Assembly: GCA_021029095.1 (NCBI GenBank)
Contig: JAJOHG010000006.1
Coordinates: 372,001-436,000 of the forward strand
DNA length: 64,000 nt
Direction: 5' to 3'
From: Phellopilus nigrolimitatus
Taxonomy: Eukaryota > Basidiomycota > Agaricomycetes > Hymenochaetales > Hymenochaetaceae
Within the stretch, counting starts at the first letter, position 1. Every line of letters starts with the position of its first letter. Made by a program: the position numbers and the translations under genes. Of the stretch, positions 11,825 through 21,556 are shown one piece after another. The notes beneath the pieces are model-generated. The model had not been told where the DNA came from. It ran no database searches and saw only the letters and a program-made list of their open reading frames with translations.

Positions 11825-11844
11825 GGTTATGAGCCTTGCTAGCC
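11825..11844 (+). promoter_or_regulatory. Primer-binding site, half-tRNA initiator-Met type
   Basis: The sequence immediately after the left LTR is GGTTATGAGCCTTGCTAGCC. GGTTATGAGCC is complementary to the anticodon stem-loop of Met tRNA rather than to its 3' CCA end. Drosophila copia and yeast Ty5 are known to prime from a cleaved initiator-Met tRNA half in this way. The use of the same mechanism here is an inference from sequence. Confidence 0.7.
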
Positions 11845-11897
11845 ACTGAGCGAAGCCGAATTTTTTATTTGTACGACATACACAAATTTCGACACTC

Positions 11898-14221
11898 ATG
11901 TCTAGCTCGCACGACACCCTCCCCACTTCCGTTCCGAAGCTCGCGACGAGCGGAGCGAACTGGGTTATCTACCGGATGCGTTTCCAGGCCGCCGTGAAGG
12001 CGAAGGGAAAGTGGGGGCACTTCGACGGATCGTCGACTCGCCCCGAACCGGTTGCTGGTCCTGCTGCTGCAGCGCAGCCCGACCCGAATGCTGATCTTCA
12101 GGACCGCCGTGAGGCCTGGGACAAAGACGAGGACATCGCGATGTATTTGTTATCGCAACGTCTTGCCGACTCGACCCTTATCCAGGTCGGGAACCTTCCG
12201 AACTGTACCGCACGCTGGAACGCGGTGGTACGTGAGTTCACATCGAAGTCGGCCTTCGCGCAGACTTCGCTACGCACCGAATTCCTCGAGACACGATGCC
12301 CCGGGGATGCCGACATCCGCGAGTTCCTGAGCGACTTGCGCATGCGCCGCGAGACGCTGGCGCAGTCAGGTGTTGAGATATCCGACAAGGATTTCCGTTC
12401 GACGATTATTACCGCCATCCCGAACCGACTGGCGACCTTCGCGTCCGCGCAGCTAACCTCGGCGGAGATCGCGGCGCGAAATGTCGCGTCGATTACGGCC
12501 CAGCCGCTCACCGATGCGCAGGCCGCCTCGCTCCGCGAAGTTGATCCCGAAGTCTTGATCCACATTATATCGGATGAGGCCGACCGCCAGAAGCGCGAGC
12601 GACTCGCGAAGCGGAAGGAACCCGCGCGTGGACCTAAAGAGAAGGACGAAGCGCTATATGTCAGTACTGCGCCGAAAGGCAAGCCGAGAAACGACGCGAA
12701 ACCGCGCGGAGCTTGCTGGAACTGTGGCGAGACCGGGCATCTTCGCGCGAAGTGCCCGAAGCCGAGGAAACCGTCGGGCAAGGAGAAGCCGAAGGACAGC
12801 GCAAACGCGGCTGTCGACTCGGGCTCGGACTCGGATGGTGTTTGGGACTGCTGTAACGCGGCCTGGGACTCGTCGGATGACGAGGATGACGAAGATGATG
12901 AGACGGGCTCGATGCCCGATCTCATTGACCTGTCTGACAGTGAGGCCAGCGAGCCGGCCGACTTTTGGTCTGACGACGAGGACAGCGAGCATGACGAGGT
13001 TTCGAGCTCGTACCCCGAAAGCGACGTCAGCGAAGAGGATAGCGATGAGGAGGAGATTGCGCAGGTTATTCACCTTCGCGAAAGCGACGATGCGCGTCGC
13101 GCGATCCTCGATTCGGGCTCTACGCGCCATATCTCGCCATACCGCGAAGACTTCACGAACTTCGTCGAGACGCCGCCGAAGAGTTTGCATGCCGCAAACA
13201 AGCAGACGTTTCACGCTATGGGAGAGGGAGATTTAGCTATTCAACTCCCGAATGGCGAGACGCCGACGAATTTAACACTTACCGAAGTTCTTTATTCTCC
13301 TGAAGTCGGATTCACGCTGGTGTCCGTCGGCGCGCTCGATCGCGCGGCCTATTTCGCAGTGTTCGGCGGGAGCAAGTGCATTCTCCGCGATGCGGCCGGG
13401 AATCACATTGGCGAGGTTTCGCGCTCCAGTAAAGGCCTGTATCGGTTTGCTCACGAGTCGGCCGACCCGACGCTGCGCGATGCGGCAAACGCAGCCGAGG
13501 AGACGTTGAGCCTCATGGAGCTCCACGCTCGCATGGGCCACATCTCGCCTAAGGTCGCGGAGAGATTAGTACGCAATGGGTGGGTTACGGGCTTGCGCCT
13601 CGACACCTCTGGACCGACGCCGACACTCTGCGAGTCCTGCGTGTACGCCAAAGCGACCCGCCGCATGATCGCGCGTGAACGAGGCGGAGAGCGCGCTGCG
13701 CATTTCGGAGGCGAGGTCCATACCGATGTTTGGGGACCATCGCCGACTCGATCGCTCGGTGGGCGACACTACTACGTTTCATTCACGGACGACGCGACGC
13801 GCGTAACAAAGCTATACCTGCTAAAGAAGAAAAGTGATGTTTTTCGCTCTTACCGACTCTTCGAAGCCTGGGCCGAAACCCAGTTGAACGCCAAGATCCA
13901 GGTCCTCCACTCGGACCGCGGCGGTGAATACACTGGCAAGGAATTTGTCATGTATTTGGATAGCAGGGGTACGCGGCAGAAACTTACTGTTCACGACACT
14001 CCGCAACACAACGGCGTCGCGGAGCGTCTAAACCGGACCATATTGGAGAAGATACGCGCTATGCTGCACGCGAGCCGGATGCCGAAGTTTTTGTGGGCTG
14101 AGGCGGCTCGCCATGCTGTTTGGTTGAAGAACCGAACACCGACGCACGCGCTGAAAGACAAGACGCCGCACGAAGCGCTGACCGGGCGGAAACCCGATCT
14201 TCGCGGACTGCGCGTCTGGGG
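11898..14221 (+). pseudogene. Copia gag-pol, 5' part: Gag, protease, GAG-pre-integrase and most of integrase
   Basis: Single open frame from the ATG at 11898. Gag region: about 270 residues, then the zinc knuckle CWNCGETGHLRAKC (C-x2-C-x4-H-x4-C), then an Asp/Glu/Ser-rich linker. Protease: ILDSGSTRHIS with the catalytic DSG. GAG-pre-integrase: LHARMGHIS and CESCVYAKATRR. Integrase core: GEVHTDVWGPSPTRSLGG (first Asp), HSDRGGEYTGKEF (second Asp) and HNGVAERLNRTI (Glu). The frame is cut at 14221 by the hAT-like element; immediately downstream it reads into transposon sequence and stops at 14291. The domain order with integrase before reverse transcriptase identifies Ty1/copia rather than Ty3/gypsy. 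Confidence 0.96.
14214..14221 (+). repeat. Left copy of the 8-bp target duplication of the hAT-like element
   Basis: GTCTGGGG, repeated exactly at 18771-18778. Removing one copy plus the element restores the gag-pol frame without any other change, which fixes the insertion boundaries. Confidence 0.92.
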
Positions 14222-14719
14222 GAGCCGTACCAACCAATCTCGGATTACATTCCCGGTAACTTACCACGGGCCAAGTTCATTATTACCGTGACAGCTTAAA
14301 ACTAACCTATTTTGGCTTGTGGGCTTCAACGACCCTGACTGGCAGCAATCTCGGCCCTCCGGCATTGCTCAGGGTCCTTCAGATTCTTTCCACGCCACCT
14401 TCGGCTTCTGTGCTCACTGTCACCCGCCTTCTTACTCATCATCCCGACGCTGCACCGCCGCTTTTGTTTACTCATTCCATTTTCTACTTATATAATTCAT
14501 TTTTTTTTCGTATTATGCAGGCAATACACATTATAAAATATATTAAAGAAAAGTAGCATCCGCGCGCCAGTCATCGGCGCGGGGGCACGCACCGAGAACG
14601 CGAGGATCACCGCGAGGCCCTCGACGGCGCAGCATGCCGTGTCTGCGTGTGCCTCCTCCGCGCGGCGGTCCATGCGACACGCTCCTGCACGGGGCACTTG
14701 TCCCGACAAGTTGGGGGCC

Positions 14720-15250
14720 GATTGCGAACTGAAAGGCGGGCGAGTGCGAGGCGCTGCTGCCACTCGACGAGGAAATCGGAGCGGTCGTGGTCGCCGACGC
14801 CGTCGTTGCACTCCTGCTGGGTTGAGGGTGAGAGCGAGAGCGAGAGGGAGCCGAGGGGTCGACGTCATCCAGGCCAGAATCAAAGCCGCTGAAGAGGTCG
14901 TGCGGGACGTGGGACAAACCCGCGAAGGGGTCGGTGCCTGGCTTGAGAAAGTCGGTGGCGCCAACGAGGCCGTCGTACGGGCCGCCCGCGCCAAAGTCAA
15001 ACATGCCGTCCTCGTCTATAGCGGACAAGCCGCATATGTCGAAGTTGGCTGCAAAGTCGAGCTGGGGCGGCATTGGAGGCAGATGTGCTAAAGAGTTTGT
15101 CGGGCAGTGGGACTGGGAGGGGGAACGGGAGGAGGCGGCATCGGGGTTGGCAGTGGCGGATAGGAGGTCGAGGTTGAAGAAGTCCTCGACATGGAAAGGA
15201 GACATGATGCTTGGAGGATGGGAAGGAGGGTCGAGGACGGATGGGCGGGC
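14720..15250 (-). pseudogene. Captured fragment of a transcription-factor-like host gene (N-terminal part)
   Basis: On minus a frame reads MARPSVLDPP, then SPFHVEDFFNLDLLSATANP, DEDGMFDFGAGGPYDGLVGA, FAGLSHVPHDLFSGFDSGLD and SHSPAFQFAIGPQLVGT. The mixture of acidic-hydrophobic and Ser/Pro-rich segments is typical of fungal transcription activators, but no DNA-binding domain is in the fragment and I cannot name the parent gene. SHSPAFQFAI recurs at 61798-61827 on plus, within a second broken copy. The frame has no matching downstream exons here and merges into unrelated sequence on both sides, so it is cargo of the hAT-like element rather than a working gene. Confidence 0.6.
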
Positions 15251-15526
15251 CATATTGTGATTGTGGTCGTTGGTTGGATGGTGGACGTACCTAGTGCCCC
15301 TCGGCATCCCAACAACCCTGTCCGGGGCCCCTTCCTTCGTGCGGCGGCGCACATCTGTCTCGAGCAAACAAAGTGCGCGCCGCCACATTGTGCTCCACGT
15401 CGCGAGGATGAGACGCGCGCGGGCCGCGCGGGGGCGCCTTGCCCGACATCGTGTCTCGTGTTGGTTGAGGGTGGGTTTGGGTTCGGGTTCGTGGCGAGCA
15501 CACGCTTTTTTGCGCTGGGTGATGGC

Positions 15527-15583
15527 GGGTGTGAGTGCGGGTGCGAGTGCGAGTGCGGGTGCGAGTGTGAGTGCGGGTGCGAG
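15527..15583 (+). repeat. GTGCGAG/GTGCGGG microsatellite
   Basis: Imperfect 6-bp units (GTGCGA, GTGCGG, GTGTGA) repeat for about 55 bp inside the hAT-like element. Confidence 0.8.
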
Positions 15584-15769
15584 GACGGCATGCACCACGC
15601 TTTGGACACTTGTTTTTCTTGGTGTGGTCCGACGACGAGAGGTGGAGAGGCAACGTCGTCAAAGATGGCGTGAAAGAAAAAAAGAGACGCGTCATCGGTC
15701 CTACCAAAATAGGACAGATTTGCGCACCAAATCTGGCATGCCGAGCACATGCCGGAATTGTGGCACAGA

Positions 15770-16640
15770 GAGAAATAATGAAATATGGTCGAAAGCAAAG
15801 CAATCAGCTTCAATACCTCGGAATAAAAATAATGTAAAATAGCTATATATACTAATCAATTATCCTATGAGGTTTCAAGCATTTTAGAAAATGTCTGATA
15901 GAGATAATTGCCAAATAGTAGTACAAACTCGACATTTCTCTGTATTCTGAGTGTTCTGTGCACTCTGGAGGACATATTGGCACCCGGAAGACAGAAATCA
16001 CCAAGGATCATATTGAATACACTCATTTCTTCAGTTTTAATCTGTGGGGACACTCCCTCAGCTGCTGTTAAAGTGCTATATGTGTATTTCTTAGTTTGTG
16101 ATTTCTTCTGTCTGCAGCCTCTAATTCTCCTCCAACAGCTACAAAACTTTGTATATAGTATTATTCATGTCTTATTAGGCATCCTACAAAGTTTCAGCAT
16201 TTAACATTCTCTAGAGGTTGATATATGCAAGAAGCAGACTGGGGAGCAGGGTAGAGGCAAGTTTGCTGATTTAGTGTTGTCATAGAGCTCAGAAAAATCA
16301 AATGATTAAATTATAGTATGTTTACTATGTATTACAGGTACTCCATGTATTAGTTTTGAGTTTGAGTGGGAGGAAGTTGATGAGGAAGCAAAAGAGTCGA
16401 GAATCAGCAGGTTAGTCAAGTGATTTGCACTAGAATACATGAGCATTGCTCATTCTCGAGCACCGAAAGTTAAATCACATATATCTGGCAGCCCTAGCAC
16501 AGATCGAATGAAACATTTACTTTCCATCATACTAATATATCTTGTACTGAAAAAATGGGGAGATTTGGCTCAGCCGATCTCTCTCTACAATATTTGTTGA
16601 GGTTTTGTCTAAAAACCTCGGTTTTACGGTACTCGAATCG
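15770..16640. other. AT-rich block inside the hAT-like element, possibly a third-level insertion
   Basis: Base composition changes sharply from GC-rich cargo to AT-rich sequence at about 15770 and back after about 16640. The block resembles the Tc1 element at 35343-36572 in composition. I found no clean inverted repeats or TA duplications, and its open frames (for example 15908-16204 plus) show no domain. It may be a decayed DNA transposon or the element's own subterminal filler. Confidence 0.4.
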
Positions 16641-17122
16641 TTTATAACACAACATCTACCGGGGTCTGGAAGACAAATATTTTTGAGGGTGTACCCACAT
16701 ACACCATGAAACTACATACAAAGTTTCAGAGCGATCTAGCGCAAAACGCAAATTAAATAAACCAAACACTGTCGTCCGAAAGCTGCTTGAATGCAGTTTC
16801 GGATGTTGCCGAGCCGCGCGTGCCCAGTGAGGACGTCGTTCGTCTTCGCTCTTCGTCGTCGTCCACGACGTCCTCGACACCACTGAGGACGCACAGCAGC
16901 AGGTAAGTGCTCGAAAAAACTCTGCTTTTGTATCTAATCTCACTACATTTGTTTTTTTAGTACTTTTCGGAGCTGGATCGCGTCGTAAGCGGGCCACGTC
17001 GTGCTGATACCCCATGTCGCCGTGTCGCCGTGTCGCCGTCCACGACCCCACTCTCCCTCCACCCTTTGCCCGTCACCCTCCCTCTCTCGTCGCCCTCTCT
17101 CTCGCTCTCGTACCCCACTCTC

Positions 17123-17308
17123 GAAGGTCAAGCACGAGTATAGCATTGCTGCAAAGCACTCTTTGTTCCCAATGTCAACGAAGCATGAAAGAAGCTCCTC
17201 GGCCACCTCCTTCGACGCGGAGAACGCAGCAGTTTGCATAGCATCCTTGAAAAGCTTGTCCTGCTTCGACAGCGAGACCGACACCTCCCACTTGCCGTTC
17301 TTCTGCAA
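17123..17308 (-). pseudogene. Captured clathrin heavy chain fragment
   Basis: The minus strand encodes about 60 codons, QKNGKWEVSVSLSKQDKLF followed by KDAM, EVAEELLSCFVDIGNKECFA and AMLYSC, which I recognise as a late segment of clathrin heavy chain (VDIGNKECFAAMLY is nearly invariant in that family). At the end the expected C-F-D-L-L reads C-L-T-F, consistent with a one-base deletion, and then the sequence becomes low-complexity GA-rich. There are no flanking clathrin exons, so this is an isolated fragment carried by the hAT-like element. Confidence 0.85.
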
Positions 17309-17389
17309 AGGGCATCAAGCGCATCGCGCGCGGCAGGCGTGTTGCTGCCGAACACGTTTTCGTAGCGGTGCGTTTGCACTGTTTGGTAC

Positions 17390-17535
17390 GGATGCTCGTG
17401 CGCGCTGTAGCTTGGCCTGCATTGCGATGCGGCTCCAGAGCTGCATGCGGTACGCATTGAGCGTCTCGAGCGTGAACGGGTTCACGTCCGAGAAGCTGTC
17501 GAACCCACCCGCGGCTCTGTTGGATTGCAACAGGG
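17390..17535 (-). pseudogene. Second captured piece of the transcription-factor-like gene
   Basis: Minus strand reads LLQSNRAAGGFDSFSDVNPF then TLETLNAYRMQLWSRIAMQA. The plus strand at about 62455-62560 encodes the near-identical FDSFSDTNPFTLKTLDAYRM and QLWNRIAMQAQQQRAHAP. The two loci therefore hold copies of one parent gene. Here the piece lies next to the clathrin fragment in the same orientation. Confidence 0.7.
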
Positions 17536-18416
17536 CCGCGCCCATAGGTGCGTGGCTACCCTCGCTCGCGCATGCATGTCGTGCGCAGCTGATGTCTTCT
17601 GCACGCACGGCCGCACGCTCGTTCGTGCAGTGCATCGCACGCGGCCGGTCCCCACCCACGTGCGATGGCCGGGTGCCCTTGCGCGCGTGCGTACGGCCCG
17701 CCCTTTCGTGCGCACACATAGCCGTTCCCTCGTGCGTGCACGCCCAGCCAGTCCCCTATCACGCGCGTGGACGTCCTGAGCACGCGCGTGCATACAATCT
17801 CAAGACACTCATGTGCCTCAAGATGCACGTGCGTGCGTACAACATCAAGACGCAGATGCATGCGCAGATGCCGGCGACGCCACGGGTCCCGCGAACGAAA
17901 GCCGCTTACTGCGTGCGCAGCACCACCGTCTCGTCGTGCGCGAATGCATTTGCGGCTCGTCGACTAGAGGTTCTCGAAGCGCGCGTCTGGAACGCGCCGG
18001 GCTGGTGCAACAGCGCAGCGCAGCGCGAGGGCCGGCATCAGGAGTGCACCAACGCCGCGGTGGGAGGCGGACAATTATTAAAGTAAAGAGGTTAGCGCGG
18101 CGAGCGGGCGGTGCGCTCAAAGCAATAATTCACGTCTGCGTGCGCGCCGACGGCGGATGCCACGTCTCGCAGGTGTATGCGATCCACCAGACACGCGCAA
18201 AGGCTGTCGTCGCGTACTACGCCAAGTACTTCGACGCTGCGGGCGCGTTTGAGCGCACGACAAAGCTCGTGTCCGCACTTTTTTCTTCTTTTCTTTTACT
18301 CTCCCCCATTTCTTTTTTGCCTGCATAGCTTCTTCTTTGTGTATACTAGCACTGTCTTTCTTTTAAATACAATATATATTATAATTTGAGAAAAAAAAAA
18401 AGCCCGACATCGGTGA

Positions 18417-18505
18417 TGATGAGCGGAAGGGCGGGCAACGTCGAGCGGCGAAGCGGGAAAATGGCGAAGCGGGAAAGCGGGAAAGTGGGAAAGCGGGAAA
18501 ATAGC
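18417..18505 (+). repeat. Short tandem repeat around GCGGGAAA
   Basis: Variants of GCGGGAAA and GCGAAGCGGGAAA are repeated in tandem near the right end of the hAT-like element. Confidence 0.75.
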
Positions 18506-18770
18506 AGCGCGCCGCTTGGCAATGATTTATAATATATTTATATTTATAATCACTCTCTCGCCACCCTGTTCATTTTAGGATAAGCCCAAAGGTCTGCCGG
18601 ACATGCCGGACAGCCTTGCACCTTGCCGTACAGTGCCGTTCCGGCACGAGCATCAAAGCAATTAGTGGTACAGGCCCGGTAATGTCTACCACCGGACTTA
18701 TCACGGTAATGTTGAACCTGGGTTTCTGGTAACTATCAGGCATGGTAAGTACTGACTGGCTGGTACTGGT

Positions 18771-18778
18771 GTCTGGGG
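18771..18778 (+). repeat. Right copy of the 8-bp target duplication of the hAT-like element
   Basis: GTCTGGGG, identical to 14214-14221. Confidence 0.92.
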
Positions 18779-20984
18779 ATCAAAGTGCTGGGTGCATGAC
18801 GATACGAGCTCTAAGCTCGCACCGCGCGCGCGCGAAGGACGATGGATGGGGTTCGATATCACCTCGAACGGGCAGAGGATTTTTTGGCCGGAAAAGAAGA
18901 CAATTAGCGTCGAGCGTAACGTATATTTCGACCCCGGAGACTTTTCGAGTCGTCTCGAGGGGGAGGAACTTGACGGTGGAGTAGAAAACGAAACGACTTC
19001 AAAAAACTCACCGCCGACAACAAAACTGCCCGCCGAAAATCTGTCGACGCAGCCACCACCCGCTGAAAATCCCCAAGGACCCGCCGATCCCGCCGAACCA
19101 GCAAGCGATCCGCCAGCGGGACAGCCACAGCCTGCCCCGGAGAGACCAGCAGCGTCTCATCTTCCGGCGCAAGCACCAGAGCCGCGCGAACGGCGAGTTC
19201 GCGCGCCATCGGCTTATCTTCGTCGCCTGGATTCTGGAGAGGGAGCGCCTTCGCATTGGCGCCGCGATGGTGCCGTTCCGCGAGGAATGCGCACATTGCG
19301 CGAGTATGTTGATCAGGAGGAGGAGACCGCGAACCTGGCGGTGGAGGAAGACGATTACGATGTCGAATACGAGTTTTCGGCCGCGATGGAAGAGGCCGAG
19401 GGACTCGAGCCGCGTTCGCTCACAGAGGCGAAACGCCTGCCGGAATGGTCGGAATGGGAGCGCGCGGTGAATGAGGAGTTGGAGACACTTCGCGCGGCTG
19501 GTACGTGGGTGCTGGAGGAGCCTCCGGCGGGTGCCAACGTTGTCGGGTCGAAGTGGGTCTTCAAGATCAAAAAGGATGCGGCCGGCAATGTTGTCCGTCG
19601 CAAAGCGCGGCTTGTCGCGCAGGGATTTAGCCAGGTGCCGGGGATCGATTATTTCGACACCTTTGCGCCCGTTGCGAAGCTCGCATCCATCCGCGCGACG
19701 CTCGCGATGGCCGCGCGATTGGACCTGGAGCTCGAGCAAGTCGACATCAAGGGTGCTTACCTTAACGGTGAGCTAGAGCCGGGTGAGGTCATTTACATGC
19801 GGCACCCTCCCGGATATACACCGCGCGACGCGGGCACGAAAGTCTTGAGGTTGCGCAAGACGTTGTACGGCTTGAAGCAGAGTGGACGGCGGTGGTACCA
19901 GAAACTGACATGGATCTTTGTCGATGAGCTTGGATTGACACGTTGTGACGTGGACCAAGCGGTCTTTTTCCGTCACGATGGGCGTGACGTGACCATTGTC
20001 GTCGTGCATGTCGACGACTGCACGATCGCCGCTACCACCAGCTCTCTCGTGTCTGCTCTCAAGTCCGGACTGGCTCGCTACGTCGAGGTGACTGATCTGG
20101 GCCCACTGCACTGGCTACTGGGGATCGAGGTCCAACGAAACCGCGATGCAAGGACTCTCTCACTGTCGCAAACAGCGTACATAAACTCCATCCTCGGCCG
20201 TTTCAACTTTGAAGAACTCAAGCCGGTCTCCTCGCCGATGGACCCGAATTTGCACCTCCACAGCACGCAGGGCCCGAAGACCGCACAGGACCACGCCCAG
20301 ATGCGCGGGGTACCGTATCGCGAGGCGCTCGGATCCCTGATGTACGCGGCGATGGCGACACGGCCGGACATCGCGTTCGCCGTGACGCTGCTGTCGCGTT
20401 TCTCAAACGACCCCGGACCCGCGCATTGGGAGGCCGTAAAGCGGGTGTTCCGCTACCTGAAGGGTTCGCGCAAGCTCCGACTCACGTACGGAGGAACCAG
20501 AGACGCGGCGGATGGTGGAATGAAGGGTTACGCGGACGCGGATGGGAGCATGCAGGAGGACCGCCGCGCGATCTCAGGTAACGCCTTTTTAATTGACGGC
20601 GGAGCCGTTTCTTGGTATTCTAAACGACAGGAGATTGTTTCGCTCTCGACGACCGAGAGCGAATACGTCGCGGCGACGCACGCCGCGAAGGAGGCGATCT
20701 GGCTTCGCCAGCTCATCATGCAAATTTTCAAGCCGATCGACGGACCGACTGTCCTTTTCTCTGACAACCAGTCCGCCATCGCACTCACTAAAGACCATCA
20801 GTACCATGCGCGCACGAAGCATATCGACATTCGGTATCACTTCCTGCGCTGGGTCTGCGAAAACGGGTCGATCAAGCTCACGTACTGCCCGACCGCCGAC
20901 ATGGTTGCCGACGCGCTCACGAAGCCACTCCCTTCGTTCAAGGTGAAGCATTTCGCGGCCGCGCTCGGGCTCCTCTCGGCTTGA
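18779..20984 (+). pseudogene. Copia gag-pol, 3' part: integrase end, reverse transcriptase, RNase H
   Basis: Continues the frame that stops at 14221. It begins SKCWVHDDTSSKL and RIFWPEKKTISVERNV (end of the integrase region), followed by a Pro/Ala/Glu-rich linker. Reverse transcriptase starts near SKWVFKIKKDAAGNVVRRKA, continues with QVDIKGAYLNGEL, LRKTLYGLKQSGRRWYQKL and the catalytic VVHVDDCTI. RNase H motifs are YADADGS, STTESEYVA and DNQSAIALTKD. It ends at TGA 20982-20984, seven bases before the right LTR. No internal stop or frameshift is seen, so this half looks recently functional. It lacks its own start because of the insertion. Confidence 0.96.
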
Positions 20985-20991
20985 GGGGGAG
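20984..20991 (+). promoter_or_regulatory. Polypurine tract
   Basis: AGGGGGAG directly abuts the right LTR, the expected position for plus-strand DNA priming. Confidence 0.85.
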
Positions 20992-21551
20992 TGTTGGAAT
21001 CCAAGCCGGCGGAGCCCCGCGCCGAGCTCGCACCGGTTGCGTGCTCGGGCGGCGAGGTCACGAGCGCATCGTCTCGGCTCAGCGAGCCCGAGGCTCACTG
21101 GACCGCGATTGGCTGGCCCGCGATCTCGGTTCACCCGCGCGCCACTCGCACACCACCCCCGCTCGCTGTCCGAATCCCCTCGTTTTACAGTGCCGAGATA
21201 GATAGTTATTTACTCATCATTTATGTGTCTTTATCTCCCTTTATCGTTCCCCCTTTCTTTCGTAGCGTAAAAGCGGCTCTCCGCAGCCCCGAAAACCCGT
21301 AGTATAAAAAGCCTGTTTATTCTTTCGGCCACCTCAGACGTTCGCATACCGCGCAAACGACTGAGGTGAGCTTTCGGACATTATAACGTTTCTATTATAC
21401 TTTTACTTATTACTACATTAAACTAGCTTACTTCGTACTAGGTTAGTTTGCAATATGAATAGACGTTCGCATACCGCGCAAACGACTGAGCTTACTTCGT
21501 ACTAGGTGTACTGTGTAAAGCCGTTGCGCGGACTTGTCTCACCAAGCTACA
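20992..21551 (+). repeat. Right (3') LTR of the copia element
   Basis: 560 bp, same length as the left LTR and apparently identical to it. It is followed by the target duplication TAAGC (21552-21556). Its TATA-like box near 21301 now lies upstream of the OTU1 body in the same orientation. Confidence 0.97.
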
Positions 21552-21556
21552 TAAGC

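Larger units (their letters stand above)
14222..18770. mobile_element. Non-autonomous hAT-like DNA element carrying host gene fragments, nested in copia pol
   Basis: 4,549 bp flanked by the perfect 8-bp duplication GTCTGGGG, the duplication length of hAT elements. The ends are imperfect inverted repeats over about 70 bp: the left end has GTACCAACCAATC and further in GTTCATTATTACCGTGACAG; the right end read on minus has GTACCAGCCAGTC and GTTCAACATTACCGTGATAA. No transposase domain is recognisable in any frame. The cargo includes two pieces of a transcription-factor-like gene (minus), a clathrin heavy chain fragment (minus), an AT-rich block at about 15770-16640 and simple repeats. This resembles Pack-type (gene-capturing) elements of plants. 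Piggybac or other 8-bp families are less likely but not excluded, because the extreme termini are degenerate. Confidence 0.8.
11265..21551 (+). mobile_element. Ty1/copia LTR retrotransposon, complete but interrupted by a hAT-like element
   Basis: The element has two 560-bp LTRs beginning TGTTGG and ending CTACA, flanked by the perfect 5-bp duplication TAAGC. Without the nested insertion it is about 5.73 kb, normal for Ty1/copia. It has a primer-binding site next to the left LTR, one gag-pol frame of about 1,509 codons in the copia domain order (gag, protease, integrase, reverse transcriptase, RNase H) and a polypurine tract next to the right LTR. I see no difference between the LTRs by eye, which argues for recent insertion. 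The 4,549-bp hAT-like insertion plus its 8-bp duplication is the only lesion seen in gag-pol. Confidence 0.97.

Noticed and set aside
12574..13214. Arg-rich frames overlapping copia gag
   Set aside because: Alternate-frame readings of the gag-pol ORF, which has unmistakable domains.
14543..15598. Intact 351-codon minus-strand gene in the hAT-like element
   Set aside because: The central part resembles a transcription factor, but both ends run into low-complexity repeats and transposon sequence, so I list only the central part, as a captured fragment.
18117..18328. Frame with VSQVYAIHQTRAKAVVAYYA in the hAT-like element
   Set aside because: It looks like a real protein fragment, but I could not match it to a family, so I did not list it as a captured gene.
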